64,000 bases of DNA from Mucilaginibacter sp. OK283 (GCF_900110415.1 NZ_FODR01000002.1:668251-732250); one strand, 5' to 3'. Numbered from the stretch's first letter, positions 1 through 9,584 are shown. Notes: generated from the letters alone by a model not told the origin. A program made the numbers and translations.

Positions 1-891
1 AACAGGGCCGGTTGATGAATCGGCAGGCGGGGTGGCAGCACTTGCTGTCTTTAACGCAGAATCGGGCTTTAAAATTGCCTTTTTGATGGTATCAGTAGGC
101 TGTGCCGCTTTTTTTACGGAGTCGGTATCGCTTTTTGTAACAGGTGTAGCTTTGGGCTCGGGCGGCAACTGCATTTCCTGGCCTTTGTTCAGGCGCAGCC
201 ATTGCGGTTTAAATTTGTAAATGGTTAAACCGGCGCTGGCCAAAATTATTATAGCTATTAATACAATTGCCCAGGTGCTTATACTGCGCCTTGGTTCTGG
301 CTCTGCATCAAAATATTCTTCGGGTTGATTAACAGTTTCTTCTGACAGGATTTCCCTGATTGGTGGCGGTAATGGCAAAGGCTCCGGCGATTGTACAGCG
401 GCCGTTGTTGCCTGGGGCGTGCCAACAGCTTCTGGCGCGGCAGTGCCCGTTTCAACTGTTACCTCTGGCGCAGCGGGCTGGTTTAGTTTTTTTATGCCGA
501 CGGGCGCGTACCCGTAAAACGATGCATTATCAGCATTGCTTATCTTTGATTTAAAGGCAATTTTGCCTTTATCCATAAAAAACCAACCCAGATCGGCAAA
601 CGGAACTTCCTGCAAAGCAGCCTCTTGTTTTAAGGAGTTTATGTATTTATCGGTGAAGTACTTAGATGACGCAAGGGAAATTTTTTTCTTTTCGGCGATG
701 TACCTTGTTAAAGTGTCATCACCATCAACTATTTGCGGATTGAATTGTATTTTATAGCCTGGCGGGTAAAATTTGCGTTCGGCATCGTTATACCATGCGC
801 TTACACGAACATGCACAAAATGGCCCAGCCCAGGCACGCTTATTTCGCCGTGCTGGCCCAATAGTTCGCTTAAGTAATTGGCTATATCCAT
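1..891 (-). CDS. HU-CCDC81 / SPOR-type envelope protein, partial (C-terminus beyond left edge)
   Basis: The frame is open from an ATG at 891 to the window edge (297 codons, no stop), so the gene is cut. Residues 1-110 look like the paired HU-CCDC81 domains of Bacteroidota: PGLGHFV near residue 20 and a FYPPGYKIQFN stretch near 40. A proline- and threonine-rich linker follows, then one membrane helix at about 205-226 (STWAIVLIAIIIL) and another Pro/Thr/Lys-rich stretch. Relatives end in a peptidoglycan-binding SPOR domain, which would lie outside the window, so that part is inference. It starts 34 bp after the outer-membrane barrel gene and is probably the last gene of an operon with it and the TPR protein. 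A role tying DNA or cytoplasm to the envelope is suspected for the family but unproven. Confidence 0.8.
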   Translation of the reverse strand, partial: MDIANYLSELLGQHGEISVPGLGHFVHVRVSAWYNDAERKFYPPGYKIQFNPQIVDGDDTLTRYIAEKKKISLASSKYFTDKYINSLKQEAALQEVPFADLGWFFMDKGKIAFKSKISNADNASFYGYAPVGIKKLNQPAAPEVTVETGTAAPEAVGTPQATTAAVQSPEPLPLPPPIREILSEETVNQPEEYFDAEPEPRRSISTWAIVLIAIIILASAGLTIYKFKPQWLRLNKGQEMQLPPEPKATPVTKSDTDSVKKAAQPTDTIKKAILKPDSALKTASAATPPADSSTGPV

Positions 892-925
892 TTGCTAAAA
901 TACGGTTTACTACAAAGTTGATATC

Positions 926-2800
926 TTAAAATGAGAAACCAACGCCGCCAAAGATATTAAATCCATAGTTAGAATAGTATACCCAGTTTTGATAACCTGA
1001 GTTTAAAATGTTATTTGCCTGCGCAAATACTGTAATAACGGGTGTAACCCGGTATTCAACACCGCCATTCAAATCGGCAAATGAGGCGATTTCGCGGTTT
1101 TTCATTAACAGGGTTGTATTTGGTGTCGGCGTTCCCAGCGGCCCTGGTGTTATGCCGAATGGCCTGTCATAGGCGGTTCCCCTTATCAATAATGAGCCGG
1201 TAATGCTTACTTTGTTGTTAATATGAATGGCAGTACCTGCTGTCAACAAAAACTTAGGCAAGTTCCAGGCTTGCGCTTCTGTCGCCATTTTATAATCCTT
1301 AAACTCCACGCGGCCAAAAATGTTTACATCTTCAGTTGCCTTAAAATCAAGCTCGCCATTAAAACCGCTTACACGCGACCGTCCTTTATCATATATCACA
1401 TCAAACTTGTAGCCCTGGGTGGTTTGGGTGCTTACAAATAAGGCCATTTCTTTTACGCTGTTGCGAAACACTGCAGCTTTAAAGCTAAGCCCGGGTGCCA
1501 GCGTGCCTTTTAAGCCGGCGCTGATATCCAATTGATCAACGGAGTTTTGAAGCTTTATATTTTGATTGATGTATGGGTTTACATTTGCAAAATCGCGAAT
1601 AGATGCCCTGTTTACATCACCCTTGGCCTCAACAAAAAGGCGTACATATTTAGGAATTACCTGGTACTCGAGTTTTGCTGCAGGGAAAACAAAAAAGCGG
1701 TCATAATCGCCAAATTCTTTAGCGATGGTTACGCCCGCGTCTATTTTATAGTTGGTACCCTGGAATTTAATATAAGGGTTTAACCGCAGAATGCTGTTGT
1801 TTAAGTTATAAGCACTATCTTTTGGATTGGCAACATCAATTGAAGCGCCAAGGCCGGTGTAAAACTGTTTAATAGTTTGGTTTACGAAGCCCGAAAGCAC
1901 AATATTACTCTCACGCGCTTTAAACGCATTGCTAAAAGAATAACCGTTTAGTTTTACCGAGTAGGTAAAGTCGTTTTCAACATTCTTGAAGTTTTTGGCC
2001 AGTTCAACTTCGCCGCTGATATCATTAAAATATTGTTTTTGCGGGGTAAAGGTTAAAGGAATTGAATCCGGATGGCCGTAAAAGTAAACTCCACGGCGTT
2101 TGTAATTAATACGGCCGCTAATGGTGTTTTCTGAATTGATGCTTTTGATAAACACACCAACTTCGTCTTTACTTTCGGTTTGCTTATCCCATGAACCCGA
2201 TTGCGAAAGGTGTTTCAGGAAACCACCAACCTGTAAAGCCTGGTCGCGGCCGTTACCAAAATATGCTTCGCCAAACAAGGTTTTCATGCTACCCACGCCT
2301 GCTTTAACATAGTTGTTAAGCAATACCGAGTCCTGCTCGGCGGGCCGTTTTTGGGCATCAAGACGTTTAATTTCCGAATCCTGCTCCAGTTTTTTATCCA
2401 TCGGGGCATAGGCCAACGGCGCCTTAAAAGGTACTTTATCTTCGAGGTCCGGATTACGGCGAATTTTTACCGCATCAGCTAAAACCGGTTTATAGGCAGT
2501 GGTTACCACAATCTCTTCTGATAAACTGCCGCCGTTTGCAGGATTGTTGCCGTTGGCGCCACCCTTTTTAGTAGTATCCTGGCTGGTTTTGCTAACTACA
2601 TCGCCCAGTTTTTTTGCACCGGCATCGGTTTTTCTAACAGTAGTTTTTGTTGCGGCTTTTGCGGGTGCCTTGGCCGGCGTTTTGGCTTTAACTGTTTTTA
2701 CTGTTGCCTTTTTTGCATGTTTCTTTGTTTGCGCTTGTGCAGGAACAAAGTATAATGCTATTATTAAGGTAAGCAGCGTATAGGTGTATCTTAATTTCAT
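926..2800 (-). CDS. Outer-membrane beta-barrel protein (TonB-receptor-like, without clear plug)
   Basis: The 624-residue product opens with a signal peptide ending near AQAQ, followed by a Lys/Ala/Thr-rich low-complexity region (about residues 25-80) typical of a periplasmic linker. The stretch EEIVVTTAYKPVLADAVKI near residue 95 precedes a long series of alternating hydrophobic and polar segments, and the protein ends in an aromatic residue (GGVGFSF), the usual outer-membrane C-terminal signature. No complete TonB plug domain is visible. It lies 36 bp downstream of the giant TPR gene and 34 bp upstream of the HU-domain gene, all on the minus strand, so the three probably form one envelope operon. 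Substrate is unknown. Confidence 0.75.
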   Translation of the reverse strand: MKLRYTYTLLTLIIALYFVPAQAQTKKHAKKATVKTVKAKTPAKAPAKAATKTTVRKTDAGAKKLGDVVSKTSQDTTKKGGANGNNPANGGSLSEEIVVTTAYKPVLADAVKIRRNPDLEDKVPFKAPLAYAPMDKKLEQDSEIKRLDAQKRPAEQDSVLLNNYVKAGVGSMKTLFGEAYFGNGRDQALQVGGFLKHLSQSGSWDKQTESKDEVGVFIKSINSENTISGRINYKRRGVYFYGHPDSIPLTFTPQKQYFNDISGEVELAKNFKNVENDFTYSVKLNGYSFSNAFKARESNIVLSGFVNQTIKQFYTGLGASIDVANPKDSAYNLNNSILRLNPYIKFQGTNYKIDAGVTIAKEFGDYDRFFVFPAAKLEYQVIPKYVRLFVEAKGDVNRASIRDFANVNPYINQNIKLQNSVDQLDISAGLKGTLAPGLSFKAAVFRNSVKEMALFVSTQTTQGYKFDVIYDKGRSRVSGFNGELDFKATEDVNIFGRVEFKDYKMATEAQAWNLPKFLLTAGTAIHINNKVSITGSLLIRGTAYDRPFGITPGPLGTPTPNTTLLMKNREIASFADLNGGVEYRVTPVITVFAQANNILNSGYQNWVYYSNYGFNIFGGVGFSF

Positions 2801-2836
2801 TGCTTGTCTTCTTTTATATTACTCTTCGTTATCCTG

Positions 2837-5800
2837 TTAGTTTTGGGCTGGGGTTTTGGTGGTATCCGCAGGCGCTGCTTTATTGTCGCCGGTATCAGGT
2901 ACTACAGGTGCGGCATTTTTGCTTGATTTGCCACCGTTTAACACATCCAGTTTTTGTTTGGCCGTTGGCAGTATATCATCATCGGCTTTATAGTTATCAA
3001 TAATACTTTGCAGGGTTGCTTTAGCCTGGAAATTGTCTTTCAGGGCCCGGTAGTTGTCGGCTAATAAGATATATGTTTTGGCTACCCAATAATCGTAGTT
3101 TGGCATCTCCTTAGCCAGATCAAAACACATTTTTTGCGATGTTTTGTACCGGCCTTTTAAATACTCCACCTGTGCTACATTGTATTTTGCTTCGGCTGCG
3201 GCAACTGTTTTGGTGTTGGTTATGGTGTAGTTTAATTCCTTAATTGCGGTGGTTGTATCGCCCCTTTGCAAATAAGCCTTACCTGCATATAAACCTGTAC
3301 GGAATTTATCTTCCTGCGCGGTTTTATCGTTTTCCCTAACCAGTTTTACATAGTTCAGCGCGTCGTCCGGCATTTTCATTTCGGCATAGCAAAGCAACAG
3401 GTTATTAATGGCAAAGGTATAATCGGCCTTATATTCTGAATTGGTTTCCAACCGTTTCAGAAATACCACTGCTTCGTTATATTTTTGCTGGCTAATGTAA
3501 AGCTTGGCCATCGCTATTAATGATTTTTCGCTGTAGGCGCTTGTCCAGTCGTTTAATATCAGGTTATAGTCCACTACTGCTTCCTGTGTCCTGTTCAGGT
3601 TGGTTAAGCTTTGCGCCCTTATAAACCTTGCTTGTTTTTCGTAAATCTGCTTGCCCGGGAACTTATCAAAGTAAGCGTTTACGGCACCTAATGCGCCTTG
3701 CCAGTCGTTTTTTAAATAAAGGTTGTTGGCAGCAGTTATCATAATGCTTTCCTGGTCGGCAGCGGTGTAGTTACCTATCGGTGTGGTAGCCGCATAGCTA
3801 ATAAATGTTTGGGCATCACCTTTATCTGTATAAATTTTTTCTATCTGCTTAAGCGCCTGTTTAGCCTCATCGGTTGATGAGTAATCCTGGATCACTTTTT
3901 TGAATGATTCAACGGCCACATCATCATTACCGGCATTGTAATCAATTAAACCAATAGTAACCAGCGCACGCGGGATGTAGCTGCTGCGCGGGTATTTCTG
4001 AATCATGGCCTGCAAATCTGTTTTGGCTTTATCGCCGTTTGTTTTCAGGAAATAAGTGTAGGCTATCTCGAACGACGCATCATCGGCATAATCAGAATTT
4101 GGGAATTTGTTCAGCACATCGTTCAACGTGCTTATCTTGGTATCCAACGAGCCCTGCAATCCCTGGATCATGCCACGCTGAAACAATGCGTAATCTTCGC
4201 CCTGGCTATGCCTGGCAATAATGCGGTTGTAGTAATCAAGCGCTTTGCCGTAGCTTTTAAGCACAAAGTAGCTATCGCCAATACGGGTTACCGCGTCGTT
4301 TTGGGTACTTTCGTCTTTTACGTCGCCGGCCAGGAACTTTTCAAAATAGTTAGCTGCTTTTTTGTATTGCTCGCCATAAAAGGCAGCGTAACCCACGGCG
4401 TAGTTGGCATAGTTGGCCACTTCGGTTTCCTTAGCCTCGGGCATATCTAAAAACCGTTCAAAGGTTTCAACCGACTCGGCATATTTACGTACCTCGTACA
4501 TGGCTTCGGCCATCCAGTAAGTGGTAAGGGCTGCGGTTTTTGGGTCGATAGGGTTTTTTAGCGACCGAAGAAAAATACCTATGGCGTTTTCAAAGGCGCG
4601 CTCGTTATAAAACTCCAATCCACGGTAATAGGTAACCTTTTGATAAGCTATCTGAGCACTTTCTGATTTATTGGGGATGGGTTCCAGGATGTCAACCGCT
4701 TCTTTATAATTACGGGAGTTTAGCAGTTCTTCGCCTAATAAAACCTTCATCTCATCATTACGGCGCGAGCGCGGATAGTTTTTAAGATATAAACGCGTGG
4801 CGGCAAGGGCTTCGGTATTAAAATCCAGTTCGTATGATAGCTTGGCGTACTCATACAAGGCATCTTCCTGTAATTGCTTGTCGTAATTAAGCTTTGATGC
4901 ATTAAGGAAAGCGTTACGTGCACTTTGCTTGTTGTTCATTTTCAGGAAAACATCGCCTAAGGTGTAGTTGCCATTTTGGCTGTATACATCTTTTTGCTCC
5001 ACCAGTTTTTCAAGTTCGCTGGCCGCCTGGGCGTAGTTGCCCACCTTGTAAAAGGTGTAACCTATCTGATAGCTATCCTGTGTGTTTTGGGTACGCCCCT
5101 GGTCACGGTCCTGGAAACGGCCGTAGTACTTAACAGCATTGTCAAAATTGCCTTTGGCAAAGTACGATGCGGCAATGATGCGCAGCATTTCGGTTTCATT
5201 TTGCTGGTGGGTGTTATTAACAATAGGTACCGCGTAGTTTATTACATCGTCATAGCGTTTATCTAAAAAGTAAACGGCCGAAATGTAATAAGGGTAGCTG
5301 TTTTCGTATTTTTTTGATTTTTTTAACCGCTCAAAGTTTACCAATGCCAGGTGGTAATCTTTGTTGAGGTAGGCTATGTAGGCAAAGTAATAAGTTGCAT
5401 CCTCGGTAAATTCGGTTTTTTTGGCTTTTACTTCCGCAAAAAGCAATTGGGCTTCTTTAAAATTACCTAACGAAAAATAAGCGTAGCCTTTGCGAAATTT
5501 ATACTCGGTATTATCATGGCCGTTAAGCTCGCCGGCCTGTACTTTATCAAACCATTCAATTGATTTTTCGTAGTTGCCTTGTTTAAAATATGATTTGCCT
5601 ATCTGGAAATAAGCCAGTTTAGTAAGCGGATTTTCAGGATGTTCTTTAATGAAACGCAGAAACATGCTTTCGGCATCGTCATTATTAAGGTTAAGAGCGC
5701 AAAAGGCTTCGTAATACTGGCTGTTTTCTTTTACCAGCGACAAATCCGACTCGAACTTGGGCTGGTTGGTAGTTTTTAGCCGGGCAGTTTCTAATAGCCG

Positions 5801-5965
5801 GAATTGCTCGGCCGCAGATGCATATTTTCCTTTACTCATCAGGTCGATGGCGGTATGGTAAGTGCGGTAAACCTGGGTAGATGGATTTTGCTGTGCCAGA
5901 GCGGTTGAAGCTATAAAAACAGGAATTAGCAGGGGGATGTATCTTTTTTTGATCATAAAGCGCAT
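2837..5965 (-). CDS. Large exported tetratricopeptide-repeat protein
   Basis: A 1042-residue protein with an N-terminal signal peptide (IPLLIPVFIASTALAQQ). Almost the whole length consists of TPR and Sel1-like helical repeats with recurrent motifs such as YFQIGKSYFKQGNYEKSIEW, KGYAYFSLGNFKEAQ and AMLKYPxSxY-like turns. The C-terminus is a Pro/Ala/Thr-rich tail. Such proteins act as periplasmic scaffolds and resemble giant YbgF-like factors. There are two possible starts (5965 and, three codons later, 5956); the second gives a cleaner signal peptide. It is the first gene of the likely operon with the outer-membrane barrel and HU-domain genes. Confidence 0.8.
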   Translation of the reverse strand: MRFMIKKRYIPLLIPVFIASTALAQQNPSTQVYRTYHTAIDLMSKGKYASAAEQFRLLETARLKTTNQPKFESDLSLVKENSQYYEAFCALNLNNDDAESMFLRFIKEHPENPLTKLAYFQIGKSYFKQGNYEKSIEWFDKVQAGELNGHDNTEYKFRKGYAYFSLGNFKEAQLLFAEVKAKKTEFTEDATYYFAYIAYLNKDYHLALVNFERLKKSKKYENSYPYYISAVYFLDKRYDDVINYAVPIVNNTHQQNETEMLRIIAASYFAKGNFDNAVKYYGRFQDRDQGRTQNTQDSYQIGYTFYKVGNYAQAASELEKLVEQKDVYSQNGNYTLGDVFLKMNNKQSARNAFLNASKLNYDKQLQEDALYEYAKLSYELDFNTEALAATRLYLKNYPRSRRNDEMKVLLGEELLNSRNYKEAVDILEPIPNKSESAQIAYQKVTYYRGLEFYNERAFENAIGIFLRSLKNPIDPKTAALTTYWMAEAMYEVRKYAESVETFERFLDMPEAKETEVANYANYAVGYAAFYGEQYKKAANYFEKFLAGDVKDESTQNDAVTRIGDSYFVLKSYGKALDYYNRIIARHSQGEDYALFQRGMIQGLQGSLDTKISTLNDVLNKFPNSDYADDASFEIAYTYFLKTNGDKAKTDLQAMIQKYPRSSYIPRALVTIGLIDYNAGNDDVAVESFKKVIQDYSSTDEAKQALKQIEKIYTDKGDAQTFISYAATTPIGNYTAADQESIMITAANNLYLKNDWQGALGAVNAYFDKFPGKQIYEKQARFIRAQSLTNLNRTQEAVVDYNLILNDWTSAYSEKSLIAMAKLYISQQKYNEAVVFLKRLETNSEYKADYTFAINNLLLCYAEMKMPDDALNYVKLVRENDKTAQEDKFRTGLYAGKAYLQRGDTTTAIKELNYTITNTKTVAAAEAKYNVAQVEYLKGRYKTSQKMCFDLAKEMPNYDYWVAKTYILLADNYRALKDNFQAKATLQSIIDNYKADDDILPTAKQKLDVLNGGKSSKNAAPVVPDTGDNKAAPADTTKTPAQN

Positions 5966-6186
5966 ACTAACGATGATGCTAAATTAGCGAAACGAAAATG
6001 GCTAATTAACATAAGTAGTTAACAAATGTGGAAAACACGTTTATAAAACGAAGGTAATATTAAAGATGATATGTGTGTGGAAAACTTTAAAATTGTTGAC
6101 TGTTCTATAGCCAGGGCGGGGAACGCAAAATAACCAATTAGTATAAGCTGCCGCAATTTTTTTAAACTTTAAGCGTGTTTGATAAT

Positions 6187-7314
6187 ATGTTTGTTTGCGT
6201 GTGTTGCCCGATTTTCGTGTCGGCCGGGATATACCGTTTTGCCGGTAAAAGACTTAAGCTGTTAATCATTTTGTTTTTTCCGTTGTTTTGTAATGCACAA
6301 AAAATAAACGGGCCAATTGTTTTAACCGCCCCGCAATTTTTATTGCCGGCCAACGAATTTTACATTGCCGGGGTTGTGGATGACCGGGACGACCGCGGTG
6401 CTGTAGCCTGGCTTTTACCTGCTGCGCAGCTAACCCCAGCCACACCAAAATACAGGGTTGATCTGGTAGGGGGCACGCTACCGGCAGTTAAAGAATATAT
6501 GGGCAAAAGCCTGCCGCCCGATAAAATATTAAGGCCGGTTATTATCCATATCAAAAAACTAATGGTAGATGAAACTTTGCAGCCGGGAGGTAAAGTTGAA
6601 GGCAAATTGAGTATTGTTTTATCATTTTGGTTAAAAAAGGATGATGATGACCTGCGGCTGATTGATTACCGCGGGGGGACAAACTATACCAGGGGCACAG
6701 GGCAGCAAATGGATGTGGGCGGGCTGTTAGGTAATTCGTTACGGGTGGGGCTGTTGTATTTTAATAGCTGGATAGATAAACAAGCTGGGGGCAATATTAA
6801 GCTGGCCAAAGGTGTAAAATTAATTTTTAGTGATTATGCCGAACAACCCGAAGGCGACACTATTTACTATTCGGCCAAGCGGCGTTTAAGTTGGGACGAT
6901 TTTCAGCAAAGGCCCCTTGCCAGTAAATATGAAGCTGAAGTTTTTCCGAGCATAGCTTATGGAGAGCATGTGGAGGTTGTTAAGGGAATTATTAACGTGC
7001 ACATAAGCCTAAAACCATATTTGCCCAAAAGCGCTTGCTGGGTAAAGGATGGAGGCCGTACTCCTTATAATTTAAATCACGAGCAAAGGCACTTTGATAT
7101 TGTAAAGTTGGTGATGGAGCATTTTAAGCAGCATTTGCTCAAAGAAAAACTTACGGTTGACAATTATGATGGCCCGATTAACGTGGATTACCTCGATTCG
7201 TTCAGGGAAATGAACGACCTGCAAAAACAGTATGATGACGAAACAAACCACGGGCTTAATGTTAGCGTGCAGGAGGAGTGGAATAAGAAGATTGATAAAG
7301 AACTTAAGCCTTAG
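6187..7314 (+). CDS. Exported DUF922-like putative zinc protease
   Basis: The C-terminal half has the Bacteroidota DUF922-type signature: LSWDDFQQRPLASKYEA, then LNHEQRHFDI (an HExxH-like zinc site with a further acidic residue), and later YDDETNHGLNVSVQEEW, the usual closing motif of the family. The N-terminus has a hydrophobic export segment (LLIILFFPLFCNAQ). The start is uncertain: a GTG at 6175 and an ATG at 6187 both lie well upstream of the hydrophobic stretch; the ATG is used here. About 150 residues before the DUF922 part are not recognised. Function as a metalloprotease is inferred from the family only. It has no obvious operon partner. Confidence 0.65.
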   Translation: MFVCVCCPIFVSAGIYRFAGKRLKLLIILFFPLFCNAQKINGPIVLTAPQFLLPANEFYIAGVVDDRDDRGAVAWLLPAAQLTPATPKYRVDLVGGTLPAVKEYMGKSLPPDKILRPVIIHIKKLMVDETLQPGGKVEGKLSIVLSFWLKKDDDDLRLIDYRGGTNYTRGTGQQMDVGGLLGNSLRVGLLYFNSWIDKQAGGNIKLAKGVKLIFSDYAEQPEGDTIYYSAKRRLSWDDFQQRPLASKYEAEVFPSIAYGEHVEVVKGIINVHISLKPYLPKSACWVKDGGRTPYNLNHEQRHFDIVKLVMEHFKQHLLKEKLTVDNYDGPINVDYLDSFREMNDLQKQYDDETNHGLNVSVQEEWNKKIDKELKP

Positions 7315-7322
7315 ATGTGCAG

Positions 7323-7480
7323 ATGTGCAAATTTCAGATATGCAGATGTGGCCATTTTAAATTTCGAATTTGGAGATGCCTGTTTTGGCTGAGCGTGAGG
7401 GGCAAATTATCTATCGAATTATGAGTGTCACGAGCAACATGGCTTGCGAAGCGTCATCTGCATATCTGAAATTTGCACAT
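7323..7480. repeat. 26-bp perfect inverted repeat in the DUF922 / GbsR intergenic region
   Basis: The arm at 7323-7348 (atgtgcaaatttcagatatg and six more bases) is the exact reverse complement of 7455-7480, separated by 106 bp. A related copy of the same words (gcagatttcagatgtgcaaa) lies just after the second START gene near 17532. This looks like a dispersed non-coding palindromic repeat and could form a cruciform or a long RNA hairpin. Confidence 0.8.
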
Positions 7481-7509
7481 TTAAAATCTAAAACTTAATT
7501 TCATTTATT

Positions 7510-7539
7510 TTTGAAAGTTTAAAAACTTATCTATATTTG
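7510..7539 (+). promoter_or_regulatory. Bacteroidota-type promoter for the GbsR regulator
   Basis: TTTG at 7510-7513, an 18-bp spacer and TATATTTG at 7532-7539 fit the Bacteroidota consensus (TTTG, about 19 bp, TAnnTTTG). The ATG at 7543 lies at the expected transcription start, so the transcript would be leaderless or nearly so. Confidence 0.6.
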
Positions 7540-7542
7540 GAT

Positions 7543-8049
7543 ATGGAATTGGCAGAAGCGAAGCTGAAGTTTATTGAGGCCTGGGGAAAGCTGGGTTCGG
7601 AGTGGGGCATTAACCGTACTATGGCACAGGTACATGCGTTGCTGATGGTATCGCCCGAGGCCTTGACAACCGAGGATGTGATGGCTGAATTAAGTATATC
7701 GCGTGGCAATGCCAATATGACCCTGCGCGATTTGATTGATTGGGGGCTGGTTGAAAAACAACACAAAACCGGCGAACGGAAAGAGTTTTTTTATGCCGAG
7801 AAAGATACCTGGGTAATTGCACGCCGCGTGGCCGAAGAGCGTAAGAAACGCGAGCTTGACCCGGTTTTGAAGATTCTTGCCCAATTAACCGAAGTTAAAG
7901 GTGATGAAAATGACCCTGCCTATAAAACTTTTAAAACATCAATAAACGACATTAATAAACTGGCCAAAAACGTAAATACAACTTTGGATACCATGCTGAA
8001 AGCAGAAGAAAGTTGGTTTTTTGGGTCGATATTTAAAATGTTCAAGTAA
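7543..8049 (+). CDS. GbsR/MarR-family transcriptional regulator
   Basis: The 168-residue product matches the GbsR branch of MarR-type winged-helix regulators: FIEAWGKLGSEWGINRTMAQ at the N-terminus, then the DNA-recognition part (TTEDVMAELSISRGNANMTL) and the wing (WGLVEKQHKTGERKEFFYA). The C-terminal helical part is probably for dimerisation. ATG 7543 is preferred over an upstream TTG at 7537 because the family normally begins this way. The predicted promoter sits directly against this ATG. A small membrane protein gene follows after 78 bp and may be its target. Ligand unknown. Confidence 0.85.
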   Translation: MELAEAKLKFIEAWGKLGSEWGINRTMAQVHALLMVSPEALTTEDVMAELSISRGNANMTLRDLIDWGLVEKQHKTGERKEFFYAEKDTWVIARRVAEERKKRELDPVLKILAQLTEVKGDENDPAYKTFKTSINDINKLAKNVNTTLDTMLKAEESWFFGSIFKMFK

Positions 8050-8127
8050 CATTTTTTTTGAACTTTAATTTCAATTCTTTCTGAAAATTAAATAATTAAA
8101 ATACATATAAACACAAATCACAAAATC

Positions 8128-8502
8128 ATGAACTACTTTATTTTAACTTACTTTGTTTACCTGCTGGTAAGCATTGCATTAACTGTTTGGGTTGCCAAAG
8201 TATTATTCAAAAACGGCCGTGTTTTTTTGGTGGATATTTTTCACGGTAATAATGAATTGGCCGACTCTGTAAATAAATTGCTTGTAGTTGGCTTTTACCT
8301 TGTTAATATTGGGTATATGAGCCTGGCTTTGAAAGAAACAGGGAGCATTGGCAGCACACAGGTAGTGGTAGAGGTGTTAAGCTACAAGTTGGGATGTATA
8401 ATTTTAATTTTGGGTGGTATGCACTTTTTAAACCTGGTTGTGTTTTTTAAACTACGTAGCCGCGCAAAACGGGATAAGGCTTTTAATATAAATATTCAAT
8501 AA
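8128..8502 (+). CDS. Small integral membrane protein, function unknown
   Basis: A 124-residue protein with three predicted membrane helices: residues about 2-24 (FILTYFVYLLVSIALTVWVA), about 50-70 (LLVVGFYLVNIGYMSLAL) and about 90-112 (GCIILILGGMHFLNLVVFF), followed by a basic tail (KLRSRAKRDK), suggesting the C-terminus is cytoplasmic. It lies 78 bp after the GbsR regulator on the same strand and ends before a good terminator, so the two are probably co-transcribed. I do not recognise a functional family. Confidence 0.7.
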   Translation: MNYFILTYFVYLLVSIALTVWVAKVLFKNGRVFLVDIFHGNNELADSVNKLLVVGFYLVNIGYMSLALKETGSIGSTQVVVEVLSYKLGCIILILGGMHFLNLVVFFKLRSRAKRDKAFNINIQ

Positions 8503-8545
8503 ACGTAATAGAAACAGACGCCTTGGGGCATGATGTATGCCCAAG

Positions 8546-8580
8546 ATAGCAGGGGCGCAAACGGCTAACCTGCTATTTTT
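8546..8580 (+). terminator. Rho-independent terminator after the small membrane protein
   Basis: Stem arms atagcagg (8546-8553) and cctgctat (8569-8576) enclose a 15-base loop and are followed by TTTT. It ends the GbsR/membrane-protein unit just before the convergent response-regulator gene. Confidence 0.65.
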
Positions 8581-8584
8581 ACCA

Positions 8585-8956
8585 TTAGGCTGCATGGTTA
8601 AGCCGTGCTTTCACACTGTGCAATAATACATCAATGTCAAAGGGTTTGGCTATAAAATCGTCCGGGCCGCCATTACTTTGGAGTACCCTGTCAGAAACAT
8701 TGTGGCTGGCCGAGATCATAATAACCGGGATGTTATGGGTTTCTTTCATGCCCTTAATATGTTTGCATAACTCACGTCCATCTAAGCCCCCCAGCATAAT
8801 ATCAAGTAAAATCAAGTCGGGATGATGCTTTCTGATCCTGTCAAAAAGGTAATGACCGTCTGAAAGTGTTTCAACCTCGTAGCCCGATTCTTCAAGTATG
8901 TATTGTAAAACCTCCAGTATGTCCTTATCATCATCAACCGCTAATATCCGTCTCAT
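8585..8956 (-). CDS. Single-domain response regulator (CheY-like)
   Basis: The product is only a receiver domain. Acidic pocket VDDDKD, phospho-acceptor Asp in LILLDIML, Ser in MISAS, and Lys in AKPFD are all present, so it should be phosphorylatable. There is no output domain. ATG 8956 (MRRILAVDDD) is chosen; an upstream ATG at 8980 would add eight residues unlike the family. No histidine kinase is adjacent; the cognate kinase must be elsewhere. It lies on the same strand as two small zinc-ribbon genes and a second receiver-only protein. Confidence 0.85.
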   Translation of the reverse strand: MRRILAVDDDKDILEVLQYILEESGYEVETLSDGHYLFDRIRKHHPDLILLDIMLGGLDGRELCKHIKGMKETHNIPVIMISASHNVSDRVLQSNGGPDDFIAKPFDIDVLLHSVKARLNHAA

Positions 8957-9275
8957 GGTATTGTCTTTTAGTATCTTCAAAAAATGTTATTAATCATTAA
9001 TTAATAACTTTACGTGGAACATAAGCAAATGTTATACCAAATTAGCTTGATAAGTAGTTTTAAATCAGTGTAATATTGTGCTTATACTTAATTTAATTCA
9101 AAATAAATGTAAAAACACCGGAATAAAGAAATGAAAAGATGGGGAATGTTGTAAAAACGAAACAATTTGTACTAATTCTTTGGTTCAAATTTGATGATTG
9201 ACCTTTGCTAAAGTCATCGTTTTTAAATAAGAAAGAAGGAAATTTGACTTGAGGCTCCAAATTCAGCGGTTAACA

Positions 9276-9470
9276 CTATGCTTCATCCTGCCTGGCAAAA
9301 ATATAACTTGCCTTTTTACATCTGGCACAGAAGTACTTTTTTATAGGTAAAAAAAACAAAACCCTTTTGGTAAACCAGCCACGGCGCATTTTAAAATGGA
9401 AAGGGGTTCCACATTTTGAGCAATAATATACTTTTCTTGATTTTTCGCTGATATTTTGATCGTCTGCCAT
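9276..9470 (-). CDS. Small zinc-ribbon protein
   Basis: A 64-residue basic protein with two CxxC knuckles (C17/C20 and C48/C51) and the central motif RRGWFTKRVLFFLPIKKYFC. It shares this layout with the gene at 9585-9776, so the two are paralogues. ATG 9470 (MADDQN) is preferred to an upstream start at 9539, whose extra 23 residues have no counterpart in the paralogue. The CxxC pairs predict zinc binding. Function is unknown; similar tiny proteins are known from this bacterial family only as hypotheticals. Confidence 0.65.
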   Translation of the reverse strand: MADDQNISEKSRKVYYCSKCGTPFHFKMRRGWFTKRVLFFLPIKKYFCARCKKASYIFARQDEA

Positions 9471-9584
9471 AGTAATATAGGGATGGCAATTTACAATATA
9501 GCCTGTATAAAACAGTACCCCACGTCCAAATACTACCAATAAGTTAGTATTTATATACTTTTAGTTTATTTTTTATTAGTTAAA

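Noticed and set aside
2121..2783. Plus-strand ORFs inside the outer-membrane barrel gene
   Set aside because: Antisense shadows with low-complexity composition and no start context; the minus-strand gene has signal peptide and barrel features.
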